A model generated the notes under the pieces. It did no database searches, was not told the DNA's origin, and saw only the letters and a list, made by a program, of their open reading frames with translations. Both the position numbers and the translations under genes were made by a program. This document shows positions 17,864-28,100 of a stretch of 64,000 nucleotides of DNA, piece after piece. Each line of letters opens with the position of its first letter. Positions within the stretch are counted from its first letter, which is position 1. The stretch lies in NCBI RefSeq assembly GCF_001424405.1, contig NZ_LMPS01000008.1, forward strand, positions 330 through 64,329, given 5' to 3'. This DNA comes from Dyadobacter sp. Leaf189. Its GTDB lineage: Bacteria; Bacteroidota; Bacteroidia; Cytophagales; Spirosomataceae.

Positions 17864-19039
17864 TTAATTTTCAAGATTTTTGGCGAAGACAATGAAGTTC
17901 ATCCAGTCGAAATTTGTCATATCATGGATTCCTTCGCGATTGTGATAGGCAAGTGGCGGCGTGGCAATTACTTTTTCAACTGCGGGCGGAGACGCTGGCA
18001 ACGCAGACTTTTTACCATAAAGTGCGTACACTTTCTCCGCGTTTTTGAGGGCGAGGAATGTTCCGGTAGGATCAGCCCAGAGATCTTTCGACGCATTGGT
18101 TGCATATACCGGACGCGGCGCAACAAGCGCGATTAGCATGTGCTGATCCACGGGCAGCTCGCTCTCTTTGTCATTGAACTTCTTATAGTTGTTGTTAAAC
18201 CAATGTGGAAAAGTAGTATTGATCTTGCTGATCCGCTCTCCGAATTGCCTTTTCGCAAGTGCGGCGCCTGTGTTGCCTGAGCAGTTTGTTATGCAAGCTG
18301 CAAAACGCTGGTCTTGTGCTGCCGCCCATAATGAGGCTTTTCCGCCTCTGGAATGCCCCAATACGTAAACTTTCTTTGCATTGATATCGGGATCCTTTTG
18401 AAAATAGTCCAGCACCCGGCTTGCGCCCCATGCCCAGGCACCGATTGCTTTCATGCCATTATCAGCTGCAAGCTGGTCGGGGTACAACTGCAAAACACCA
18501 TTTACATAATCCTGTTTATCGTCTGGTGCCAGGTCACTTACGTGAAATGCGGCCACTGCAAATCCGCTGTCGATAACCATTTCCGCCGGCCAGAATTCGC
18601 TCTTTTTCTCACGGGTAGGATCGGTCAGATTCTTCCCCCGGTTGTTGATCAGCAGGAAAACCGGAGAAGCAGCCTTTCGTTTGTTCGGCACAAAAAGCGT
18701 CAGATTGATCCTGACTGATTTGCGATTTTTAAAAACATCAATGGTCACCTCCTTCAAAGTGGCATTTCCGCCCATTGCGGTCTTGTCTTCTTTAACCACC
18801 GAATACCTGCTACTATCGATAGCAGTGGGCATTTGTCCATAAATGTTATCTTCAAACAACCTCAGGATTTCAGGTCGCCGCGACTTCTCCCAGGTATTCT
18901 TGTTTTTTACTTCCTTACCTGCTGCCGTTTGTAAAACAGGCGGAAGGGTGTAGGCGGGAACCTTGGTTTCGTCGTAGTTCTGCGCGCGACCGGTAGTCAG
19001 GCAGCTAAAAAGGAGGAATATGGGCAGGTATCTGAACAT
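17864..19039 (-). CDS. Exported alpha/beta hydrolase, CE15 glucuronoyl-esterase-like
   Basis: The open frame extends to 19138, but the start is placed at ATG 19039 because it gives a clean signal peptide (MFRYLPIFLLFSCLTTGRAQ) and avoids overlap with the next gene, leaving 391 residues. The nucleophile motif is GHSRGGK (Ser230) with the arginine and lysine characteristic of CE15, followed by TNCSGNTGAA and the catalytic His in GIHDMT (His372). CE15 enzymes hydrolyse ester bonds between glucuronic acid of xylan and lignin alcohols; bacterial members are diverse, so the precise ester is open. It is probably periplasmic. A hairpin lies directly before the start codon (19041-19082), which is unusual. 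Confidence 0.8.
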   Translation of the reverse strand: MFRYLPIFLLFSCLTTGRAQNYDETKVPAYTLPPVLQTAAGKEVKNKNTWEKSRRPEILRLFEDNIYGQMPTAIDSSRYSVVKEDKTAMGGNATLKEVTIDVFKNRKSVRINLTLFVPNKRKAASPVFLLINNRGKNLTDPTREKKSEFWPAEMVIDSGFAVAAFHVSDLAPDDKQDYVNGVLQLYPDQLAADNGMKAIGAWAWGASRVLDYFQKDPDINAKKVYVLGHSRGGKASLWAAAQDQRFAACITNCSGNTGAALAKRQFGERISKINTTFPHWFNNNYKKFNDKESELPVDQHMLIALVAPRPVYATNASKDLWADPTGTFLALKNAEKVYALYGKKSALPASPPAVEKVIATPPLAYHNREGIHDMTNFDWMNFIVFAKNLEN

Positions 19040-19040
19040 A

Positions 19041-19082
19041 AAAGGCGATGATTTTCTTTCTTTTAAGAAAACCACCGCCTTT
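19041..19082 (-). terminator. Hairpin between PNPOx-like gene and esterase, abutting the start codon
   Basis: AAAGGCGATGATTTTCTT (19041-19058) pairs with AAGAAAACCACCGCCTTT (19065-19082) with two mismatches. Read on the minus strand, the stem ends in CCTTTT one base before the ATG at 19039. It looks like an intrinsic terminator for the PNPOx-like gene whose stop is at 19102, but it occupies the ribosome-binding position of the esterase and so could also control its translation. Confidence 0.65.
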
Positions 19083-19101
19083 GACATATTTACTGAAAAA
19101 C

Positions 19102-19518
19102 TTACAACTTCAACTCGCCCTCTTCTTCTCCCTGCCAATATTTGATCTGTTTTGCAGCGACTGAAATCATCGCAATGCCCGGGGTATCCAGCCCGTCTTC
19201 AAACCACATTTCCAGCTCTTCAACCCAATGTTCTTCCATTTTCTCGCGGCTGCGGGTAACATCTGCTTTGCCGGCGATTGAGATATAGATATCGTCGTCC
19301 CCATTGAAACTGAGGTTTACCCCACTATCCATTTCAATGTCACTCACCATCCTCGAACCCTCCCACGTAAAAAAGTAGGAATTGCCGTCGTACTCCACCT
19401 GGCGATTATTACTCATTGGCCGGGAAGCCAGCATACCATTGGTCGTAGTGGTTGTGAGCATACATATGTCAAGATCCTTCATGATCTCGGCTACATCTTT
19501 CAAAGTCTTATCTGCCAT
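19102..19518 (-). CDS. Pyridoxamine 5'-phosphate oxidase-fold (general stress protein 26-like) protein
   Basis: A 138-residue split-barrel flavin-binding-type protein. The segments ICMLTTTTTNGMLASRPMS, NSYFFTWEGSRMVSDIE and DDIYISIAGKADVTRSREKM follow the general stress protein 26 subgroup of the PNPOx superfamily. Family members bind FMN/FAD or F420 and are often stress-induced; this subgroup is not expected to be the true PdxH enzyme. Soluble. A hairpin that looks like its terminator lies just downstream. It is divergent from the lipoprotein gene at 19662, so the 143 bases between them hold both promoters. Confidence 0.85.
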   Translation of the reverse strand: MADKTLKDVAEIMKDLDICMLTTTTTNGMLASRPMSNNRQVEYDGNSYFFTWEGSRMVSDIEMDSGVNLSFNGDDDIYISIAGKADVTRSREKMEEHWVEELEMWFEDGLDTPGIAMISVAAKQIKYWQGEEEGELKL

Positions 19519-19661
19519 GTTTTTAGTTGTTTTCTGATATCAGATATCAAAATAGTGCCAGAGATTTTTTTCAACCGCACCCAACCTCCGCCCGTTGCCT
19601 TGTAGTTTATATTATTGACAGGATACACCTGATCATCTTTACACACCTTAAAATATTGATC

Positions 19662-19955
19662 ATGAAAACTGAAAAAATTCTTGTGTTTGCAGCAGCACTT
19701 TTTCTGTTGAACCTGGCGGCTTGCGACAGTAATGAAATAAACAAGGTAACGCCGTCGGCAGATGCAGCGCGCGCTAATCGGGAGGATTCTTCGGGCGTGG
19801 CAAACCCTGATAGTATTCCAACGTTTCCGGTGGATTCTATTCCGGCAGACTCTATTCCAACAGATTCAATTCCTACAAACTCAATCCCGACAGATTCTAT
19901 TCCGTTAGACTCGGTTCGAAATGATTCCATTGCAACCGATTCTCTTAAAAAATAG
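19662..19955 (+). CDS. Small lipoprotein with C-terminal DSIPx pentapeptide repeats
   Basis: A 97-residue protein whose start is taken at ATG 19662, because MKTEKILVFAAALFLLNLAAC is a textbook lipoprotein signal with lipobox LAAC; an upstream in-frame start at 19527 would bury it. After a short polar linker, eight units of the form D/N-S-I/V-P-x run to the C terminus. Serine/proline/aspartate-rich tails like this are usually extended and surface-exposed spacers. It is followed 8 bases later by a sigma-factor gene, so it may belong to the same transcript. Function unknown. Confidence 0.75.
   Translation: MKTEKILVFAAALFLLNLAACDSNEINKVTPSADAARANREDSSGVANPDSIPTFPVDSIPADSIPTDSIPTNSIPTDSIPLDSVRNDSIATDSLKK
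19833..19952 (+). repeat. 15-bp tandem repeat encoding eight pentapeptides
   Basis: Eight imperfect 15-base units of the type GATTCTATTCCGGCA, translated DSIPA, DSIPT, DSIPT, NSIPT, DSIPL, DSVRN, DSIAT, DSLKK. The first five are close copies and the last three have drifted. Repeat number may vary by slippage in related strains without shifting the frame. Confidence 0.85.
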
Positions 19956-19963
19956 TCAGTGCG

Positions 19964-20536
19964 GTGGGCCGCGAATGCTGCGCCCTGCTTTATTTATTTC
20001 ATTTGAATAGTCTGGATCAAATATTGGCCGGTTGCCGGCGCAGGGATCGCCAGAGTCAGGAACAACTCTACCGGCGTTTTTACCCTGTGCTTTTTGCGTT
20101 ATGTAAGAATTTTTTTGACGAAAAACACGATGTACTTACAGCGCTGAACAATGGGATGATGAAAGTTTTCCAGAATATTGACCAATACGATGCGGCCAAA
20201 GGCGAGCTGTTCAACTGGATCTACACAGCTGTCAGAAATGCGGCATTAACACTCCTGCGGAACCGGAAAACGCAGCAATTTGACTATGATGAGATTGATG
20301 ACCGCATGGGCTTTGAATCCGCAGATAACCCTCTTGAAACCTTATCCGCAAACGACATTCAAATTTATCTTGCCCAATTGCCTGTGGCTACACGCCGGAT
20401 CTGCGGGCTGTTTTATCTTGAGGGATTTTCGGTAAAAGAAATTTCGGAAGCCCTGGCAATTAGTACCGGAACTGTTAAATGGCATTTAAGCGAAAGCAGG
20501 ACGCGGTTGAAGAAAATACTGGAAAAATACCTGTAA
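19964..20536 (+). CDS. ECF-type RNA polymerase sigma factor
   Basis: A sigma-70 family protein with sigma region 2 (EQLYRRFYPVLFALCKNFFD ... GELFNWIYTAVRNAALTLLR) and region 4 ending in a helix-turn-helix (FSVKEISEALAISTGTVKWH). The reported start is GTG 19964 (190 residues); TTG at 20003 is a good alternative because the family consensus begins about there (NSLDQILAGCRRRD). It is followed 6 bases later by a membrane-spanning gene (20543) that is in the usual place for its anti-sigma factor. The giant RHS gene starts 1.6 kb downstream, so this sigma factor is a candidate regulator of it; that link is positional only. Confidence 0.88.
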   Translation: MGRECCALLYLFHLNSLDQILAGCRRRDRQSQEQLYRRFYPVLFALCKNFFDEKHDVLTALNNGMMKVFQNIDQYDAAKGELFNWIYTAVRNAALTLLRNRKTQQFDYDEIDDRMGFESADNPLETLSANDIQIYLAQLPVATRRICGLFYLEGFSVKEISEALAISTGTVKWHLSESRTRLKKILEKYL

Positions 20537-20542
20537 GCAGTT

Positions 20543-22054
20543 GTGAGCAAGAAAAACGCACATATCAACAAGTACCTGACGGACAAGCTGCCCGAGCCGG
20601 AAATCCCGGCTGACGAAGCATGGGCAAACCTGAATGGGATGCTCGGCGCTGCGCCTGTCAGCGGTTCAGCTCCTGCTAATGGTGGTATTTCACCTGCCGG
20701 CGGAGCGACTGGCGGCAAGCTGCTCGGAGGCTTAAAATGGGCAGCTATTGCGCTGACCAGCACAACTATCACCGCTGTGCTGGTCGTAAAACTCGCATTA
20801 TCCCCCAATGTCGCTGATACTAAACCTACATTCAAACAAGCGCAACCTGCCGAAATAAGGACTACAGAAGATACCGTTTCAACCCAGCAGCAAACTACAT
20901 TAGATAGCAATGAAAAACCCGTAGCTGTTCAACAAATGAACCCGGATGTGCGTGTTGGGCAAAATGAAGAAGCAAATCCGCAAAGCAGCAGTTTAACACC
21001 CGAAAATAAAAAGCTATCCCAGCTAAAATCTTCGGAAAAGACTCAGTTTCAAATTGAAAGAACTACCAATGCACCTGCTTTGAATGAGCGGCAAAAAAAC
21101 ATCAAGCCTGCTCGAAGACATCCTGACAATGCGCCTGCATTTGCTGCTTCAAGCCCGGCTTCACGTACTTTCGTAAACAGCGCCAATCCGGTGTATGTAA
21201 CCAGGAAACGCCAGCAAAACGACCGCTATCGAAGCAACGGAAATTTACTAGACCAAGCCCCGGGTAACCCAGAGCAGCCTGCAGACAATTCGAGATTGGC
21301 TATCAATATCCGCCAGATCTCTGGTACAAAGGGACATTTTGATGGTAAGAAGCTCAACCTGGATAGCAGAATAGCGGTTCGGCAAACAGCAAAAAAACCT
21401 GTTCAACCAGAAGAGAAAGAACCCGGCAGTTTCCACGTCGGACTTGAATGGAGCCTTAACAGCCCGTTTGCGAAGACAGACTATCTTTTTGCGGGAAAAG
21501 ATTCTGTGAGTAAACCGGCAAATCTGCTGATCCCGGCGCTTGTAATTTCCAGATCGTGGAATTCGCAGCAGCTGACTTTCACGGCAGCAGCGCGGCAAAC
21601 CTATTTTGGAAACAACAAAACTGCATTGCAGGTAATCGATCCTGCTTTTGGCGATTCGTCTCTCATTTATTACAACTACAAGCTGATCAAAGCCACGGGC
21701 ATCCAGTTTTCCCTTCAATACCATCACCGCATAGCAGGCGCATTCTCCCTGGGCGGCGGCGTGGGTTATACGCTTTTTTCACGTGCATTAATAAGGCAGA
21801 CCACCCGGAACTGGCAAAACCGCGAATGGAACGGACCGCTTGCAATTCCTTCCACGAAAAAGGAGGTCGAAGGATTTATGAAACCTTCACAAGTCACATT
21901 AAAAGCCGGTCTCCTTTTTCAGCCCGGTCACAATGCGAAACGTTTACAGGCGGGCTTCAATGTGATTTTACCAGTTACCAACATTTCCCGCTTCCAGGGT
22001 TCTGCTGTTAAAGCATTGAATGGACAGCTTTTCGTGCGGTTTATGTTTTTGTAA
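20543..22054 (+). CDS. Membrane protein with N-terminal anti-sigma-like position and C-terminal beta-barrel-like domain
   Basis: A 503-residue protein starting at GTG 20543, 6 bases after the sigma-factor stop. Residues 1-60 are cytoplasmic-type (LPEPEIPADEAWANLNGML), residues about 67-87 form one transmembrane helix (LKWAAIALTSTTITAVLVV), residues about 90-290 are a low-complexity Q/N/P-rich linker, and residues about 295-503 consist of alternating strands ending in an aromatic-rich FVRFMFL, like an outer-membrane barrel. The layout suggests one chain spanning both membranes, seen in Bacteroidota sigma-factor loci. An anti-sigma role is inferred from position and topology, not from a recognised zinc or HTH motif. 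Confidence 0.65.
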   Translation: MSKKNAHINKYLTDKLPEPEIPADEAWANLNGMLGAAPVSGSAPANGGISPAGGATGGKLLGGLKWAAIALTSTTITAVLVVKLALSPNVADTKPTFKQAQPAEIRTTEDTVSTQQQTTLDSNEKPVAVQQMNPDVRVGQNEEANPQSSSLTPENKKLSQLKSSEKTQFQIERTTNAPALNERQKNIKPARRHPDNAPAFAASSPASRTFVNSANPVYVTRKRQQNDRYRSNGNLLDQAPGNPEQPADNSRLAINIRQISGTKGHFDGKKLNLDSRIAVRQTAKKPVQPEEKEPGSFHVGLEWSLNSPFAKTDYLFAGKDSVSKPANLLIPALVISRSWNSQQLTFTAAARQTYFGNNKTALQVIDPAFGDSSLIYYNYKLIKATGIQFSLQYHHRIAGAFSLGGGVGYTLFSRALIRQTTRNWQNREWNGPLAIPSTKKEVEGFMKPSQVTLKAGLLFQPGHNAKRLQAGFNVILPVTNISRFQGSAVKALNGQLFVRFMFL

Positions 22055-22175
22055 AAGCCGGAGGATCGTTCAATCCTGCCGCGTGTTCATTCTTTAAAAA
22101 TACTTTAATCCGCTTTTGTTATTTCCGTGCATGGACTAAGTCCCAGTCAAATCTCTTTAGACAACATGCACAGAA

Positions 22176-25100
22176 ATGAAGAAAATCTACCTGTTAACTC
22201 TCCTTCTACTCTTTAAAAATCACGCATTCTCGCAAAATGTAGACTACACTACCCCACTCTATACCAGTCAGACCTTTACGAAAATAATCAATCCGGCGCT
22301 ACCTGTGGGTAGCGTGCCAGGCAGTGGCAATGTTTCGTCTTCCGGCGGTGCGACCTATTCCATCCCCGTTGCGGTTCCGCCTGGCACAAACGGGGTGGCG
22401 CCTTCCATTTCCATTGATTATCAATCTTCTGTCGGAAACGGACTTCTGGGAAGTGGCTGGAACATCGCAGGTTTGTCAATCATCTCCCGCGCGGGACAGA
22501 CCATTTACCACCATGGTCAGGTCACAGCGGTGGACTTATCTGACAACGACAGATTCACATTGGATGGCCAGATGCTCATGGGCATATCGGGCGTTTACGG
22601 CGCCAGCGGCGCAACTTACGGAAGCGAAAGCCAGGATTTCTCGGTAGTAACGTCCAATGGCATCATCGGCACCGGCCCTGCGTGGTTCAAAGTAGTGACC
22701 AAAGAAGGGATCGAAATGGAATACGGCAATACGGCCGATTCCCGGGCAATGGACGAGACGAATACGAATATCCTTTTCTGGCGGATGAACCGCATTAAAT
22801 ATCCCGACGGCAACTACATTGATTTCAAATACCTCTTCACGGACCGCGATTCCAGAATAGATGAAATCAACTACACCGGGAATACGGTAACAGGACTCGC
22901 GCCTTACAATAAAATAAAATTTGAATACAAAGTCAGGGCGGATATCAATGGTCAGTTCCTGGCGAATTCACTTGTTACCAGTAAATATTTACTCGACAAA
23001 ATAACAGTGACAGCAGAGGGCGCTGTTTCCAAGAGTTATCTGTTCAAGTATAGCTGGGACAATATCAATTCGTATTTGCGGGAAGTGATTGAGTCAGGAT
23101 CCGACGGAAGCAGCCTCAACTCGACTATTTTTAAATATGGGGACACTCCTGTCCCGTTTGAAAATGCGAGTTCTACCAGCGGGAACTTTGCTTCACATGA
23201 TCTTTTCTTCGGGGATTTTAATGGCGACGGAAAATCAGACGCGCTCACGGCCAAATCAGTCAATTCCGGGATTCCGTATGTCAATTACCATGATTCTCTT
23301 TCCCTTTATTTATCGCAGCCAAATACGCCGCTGCTTTCGAAAGGACCAAAATTCAAGTTAAGCCCCAATTACTCATTGATCCGTGGAGAGAAAATCCCTA
23401 ATGATTACAACATTCTGGCTGGCGACTACACCGGCGACGGGCTGGATGACATTCTTACATTGAAAGTTACCAACGCAGGTGCGTACCAGAAGCTGGATAG
23501 TGTGATCATTTATGAGAGCGTCAATGCAGCACAGTCATTCGTCAAGCACCGGCGGAGTGTGCAGCCCAATTACTTTAAGATACATCCCAAAGCAAATTAC
23601 TTCTTCCCTGGCGATTTTGACGGTGACGGGATCAACGAGTATATCACAATTCTCGGTAACGACTTCAACAACTACCTGCCATTTTTGTGTACCAACTACA
23701 TTCAAGGCGGTGCCTGCGGAAGTATCGCGATCAACGGGGCGACTGGATTTCCGGTGGCCGATTGGGCTAATGCAGACAAAATCTATGTCCTGGATTTCAA
23801 TGGCGATGGTAAAAGTGACCTGATGCTGATCAAGGACAATCTTTGCGAAATATTCACAATGGATGCCAACGCCGCAAGGCGCATTTACACATCCAATTTT
23901 CCCACCAAAAACCACCTGGTTTACTTCGGGGATTTCAATGGCGACCGGAAAACGGATTTGCTGACCCGCAGTTCATTAACCGATAATGCAGCTACGTGGA
24001 CCAAATCAATGTCAACGGGAGCTGGCTTCATCTCCTCCGTCTTTACCTGGGTTCAAATTCCGAATATTACCAATGAAGCTTACAAAAACCATCATGTGAA
24101 CCTCGCTGATTTCAATGCGGATGGGAAAACGGATATTTATCACGGTAAAAACAATGCCAATTTCAGCGCTTCAAAACTGGATATCTATTACAGCAGAGGC
24201 AACGACTTTTTCAGCATTCAGAGTGACCTGGCTGAATCGGTTACTTCCTCCCCTTCTTACATCGCTGATTTGGATGGCGACAGCCGCGCCGAAGTTATAA
24301 GCGTATCGTTTTTTGCGCATCCTTTCAAACATTTCAAATTCAAGCCGGCTGGCAAGGAAAACCTGCTTCACAAAGCCGCAAATGGGGTCGGCCATATCTC
24401 TGCGTGGGACTATAAATTGATGTCCAATGGCGGGGTTCTGTATACCAAAGGAGTGGGTTCGGCATTCCCGCTCAACAATGTCCAGCTTCCCGCGTATGCG
24501 GTCTATCAATTTGTGGTTCCAAATGGCATTGGCGGTGAAAATACCTCGGTATACAGCTACGAAGGCGCTAAAATGCACCGCGCGGGGAAAGGGTTGATTG
24601 GATTTACAAAAATGACAAGCTTCGATCTGGTCAGTGGTTTAAATTCAGTTTCTGAATATGAATTCAATACAACCTACTATGTTGCTGCTCCCAAGAAAAA
24701 TAGTACCTACTGGACGGCAGGGAACACATTGATCAGCGAAAGCACCATTATAAATGAATTCGTCCAACAAGGCGCAGCTGGCAGCAAACGTTATCTGCAC
24801 CGGGTTAAAAGCAGCTCTGAAAACAATGATTTTGAAGGCAGAACTGCTAGTTTGGTTAACAACACCTTCGACAATTATGGAAACGTAACCCAAAATACGG
24901 TCAACAACAACGGGATCGAAACGACCGTGACGACAACCATTTATGGTGCTTATCCCGGCACAATCCCCAACAAGCCTACATCCGTCACCACGAGCAAAAC
25001 CAGGAGCGGGCAGGCTGCATTTTCCGTAACGACCGGAATGGGATACAACAATCTGGGTCAGCTTACCTCCAAAACCGATTTCTCCGGATTACCCAAAAGC

Positions 25101-28100
25101 GTCAACACCGTTTTAGAATACCATCCGCTGGGAAATCTGAAAAAGTCAACCGTCACGCCGTCGGTACTCGCTGCCCGCGCCACCTCCATGGTGTATGATG
25201 CCAAAGGTCGTTTTGCCGAATTTTCGACCAACGAACTTGGGCAGGTATCTACTGCTACTTACGATCCCAAATGGGGAAAGCCGCTGACCGCAACAGGTGT
25301 CGACGGCCTGGTAACCAGTTTCACCTATGATGCCTTCGGCCGGGCTGCGACCACCGTTTTCCCGGAAGGATATACCGTCGTCAATTCATTTGGCTGGGAT
25401 GTTGCCAGTGGGGCCATTTGGTTCAACCTGGTAACACACACTGGCAAGCCCGATGTAAAAACCTGGTTTGACGTGCTGGGTAGGGAGATCAAAAAGCAAA
25501 CCGAGGCATTCCCCTCCGGATGGAGTACCCAAACCACGTCATACGACAATCGCGGGAATGTGGCAACTGCAACACAACCCGTCAAGCCCGGTGAACCTGT
25601 CCTCACGACTACGAACACCTATCATGCAACGGATCCCTACAACCGCCTCAAAAGCACTTCGAATGCATTAACCAGCACCACATTGTCATACGCCTACAAT
25701 GCTGGCATATTGACCACGACCAGCACCACAGCCGGGCAGTCAACATCAACCAGCACCGATGCAACGGGCAAAGCCGTGAGCGCAGCAGATAATGGCGGTG
25801 CGCTAACTTATACCTATTACAGTCACGGCGGACTGAAAGAAGTAAATAACGGAGCGGTCATTACCAGCAGCCAATACGATGTGCACGGGCGACAAACTGC
25901 TCTGACCGATCTGAACGCCGGAACAACCACCTACGACTACAATGCATTGGGCCAGCTGGCTTCTCAAACCAATGCAAACAACAAAACCCACACCATGCAG
26001 TACGACCTGCTGGGCCGGATGTTCAACCGGACAGGCCCGGAAGGCGCAACCATTTACGAATTCTATCCATCAGGCAGCGGCCCCTCTACTAATCAGCTTA
26101 AAAAGGTAACCGGCTTTGCAGGCAATCTGGAAGAGTTTACCTACGATAATTTCGGAAGGATGCAGACGTCCAAACAAACTGTGGATGCAACACCCTACAC
26201 TACTACTTACGGGTACAATAGCTATGGCGACGTCACCTCGGTACTTTACCCGTCGGGTTTCGGAACCACGCATTCCTATGATGCAAACGGTTACCCGACC
26301 ACCATTAAAAACGGCAACGGTTCGGTAACGCTTTACACCAATACCGGCATGAACGGACTGGGGCAAAACACCGCCTATTCATTGGGTAATGGCAAAACCT
26401 CGACGATCACTTACCATTACGGAATCCCGAAACAGTTTACCACGGCAGGCGTTCAAAACCTGGAACTGATCTGGGATTATGCGAAAGGCAACCTCGACAA
26501 ACGAAAGGATGCAATCAAAAACAAAGAAGAAAGCTTCACCTACGATAACCTGAATCGCCTGCTCACCGCGACGGTCTTAGGCAAAGCTGCACAGACAACC
26601 ACTTACCAGCCATCGGGCAACATCAGCTCCAAAAGCGATGCGGGCCTCACATTCAGCTACCATCCCACGAAACCCAATGCATTGACCGGAGTGGTATCAC
26701 CGACAACAGCGATATCGCTGCTGACGCAGGAAATTACCTACACGGCGTTCAACCAGCCTGAAAAACTGATCGAAAATGGCTCAGGGCAACCTTACGAGCT
26801 TACTTATACTTACGGAGCCGATTACCAGAGGCTGAAAGGAGTAATGAAAAAGAATGCTGCGCTGATCAACATCCACTATTATTTCGGTTCTTATGAAAAG
26901 GACGTAACACCGGGTATCGCCGACAAGCACCTGCACTACATCAGCTCCCCGGCTGGATTGATCGCCATCGTAATCCGCGAAAACGGCGCCGACCAATACT
27001 ACTACACTTACACCGATCACCTCGGATCCTTGCTGACATTGACAGCCTTCAATGGGGCCGTCATTCTCGACCAGAACTTCGACGCCTGGGGCAGGTTGCG
27101 TAACCCCGCCAACTGGGACTTTGTCAATGTGCCGGCACCTACCAGCTATTTGTACCGCGGCTTTACAGGCCACGAACATTTGACGAATTTCAATTTGATC
27201 AACATGAATGGGCGGATGTATGATCCGGTAGTGGGGAGAGTTTTGAGTGTTGATAATTATGTGCAGGATGCATTTGGTACGCAGGATTATAACAGGTATT
27301 CTTATGCGAAGAATAATCCTCTGGTCTATAGCGATCCGGATGGGCAGTGGGTACACATTGTTATTGGCGCGGCTGTTGGAGGAGCTATTAATCTGGGATT
27401 GAAAGCGTTCAATGGAAAGATAGGTAGCTTCAAGGATGGTTTGGTTGCATTTGGGATTGGAGCGGCGGCAGGTGCTATTACAGCAGCAACCGGCGGAGCA
27501 GCTTCGGTTTATGCAACTACTGGTTCTCTGGCTGGGGCATTCAGTTCTACTGCGGTTGCAGCAGCTTCGACGGGAGTAGCTGGTGGTGCAGTGATGGGAA
27601 TAGCAGGATCTGCGACTGGTGGACTCGTTCAAGGACTTGGAAATGCAGCATACTTTAATGACCCTTATTCCTTTAAGGATTGGGCCACTGGAGTAGCAAT
27701 TGGAGGTATTACCGGGGGGATTTCCGGTGGAATAGCCGCAAAGCTACAGGGCAAAAATATCTTAAATGGATCAGGCGATAATAGTCTAACGGGTGCATTT
27801 CCAAGGTTTGGAAAGACAAAGTTTGTTAAAACTCCGGAAGGATGGAAACTTTTTGGCGGATCGGGAGGTGATTTGAGTTTTGTAAATGCAGAGCTGTCGA
27901 ATGGTATAGTTGTAAATTCTTTTGGGGGAGCTAACTCGGGGGAGATTGTTGGATATGGAAGTAATAGCTCAGGAAGCAACTTTAGTATAAAAGCATTTTC
28001 ACATAATTTCAAATATGCCCCAAGAGTGAGAATGAGAGGTGTGCAAGATCCCGTCAGTCATAACTTCCCTTATAGTTTCGATGATACGATATTATCAACT

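Noticed and set aside
26781..27632. 283-residue open frame on the minus strand, Ser/Arg/Cys-rich
   Set aside because: It is exactly antisense to the end of the RHS gene, and its odd composition follows from Gly/Ala/Thr-rich codons read backwards. No known domain.
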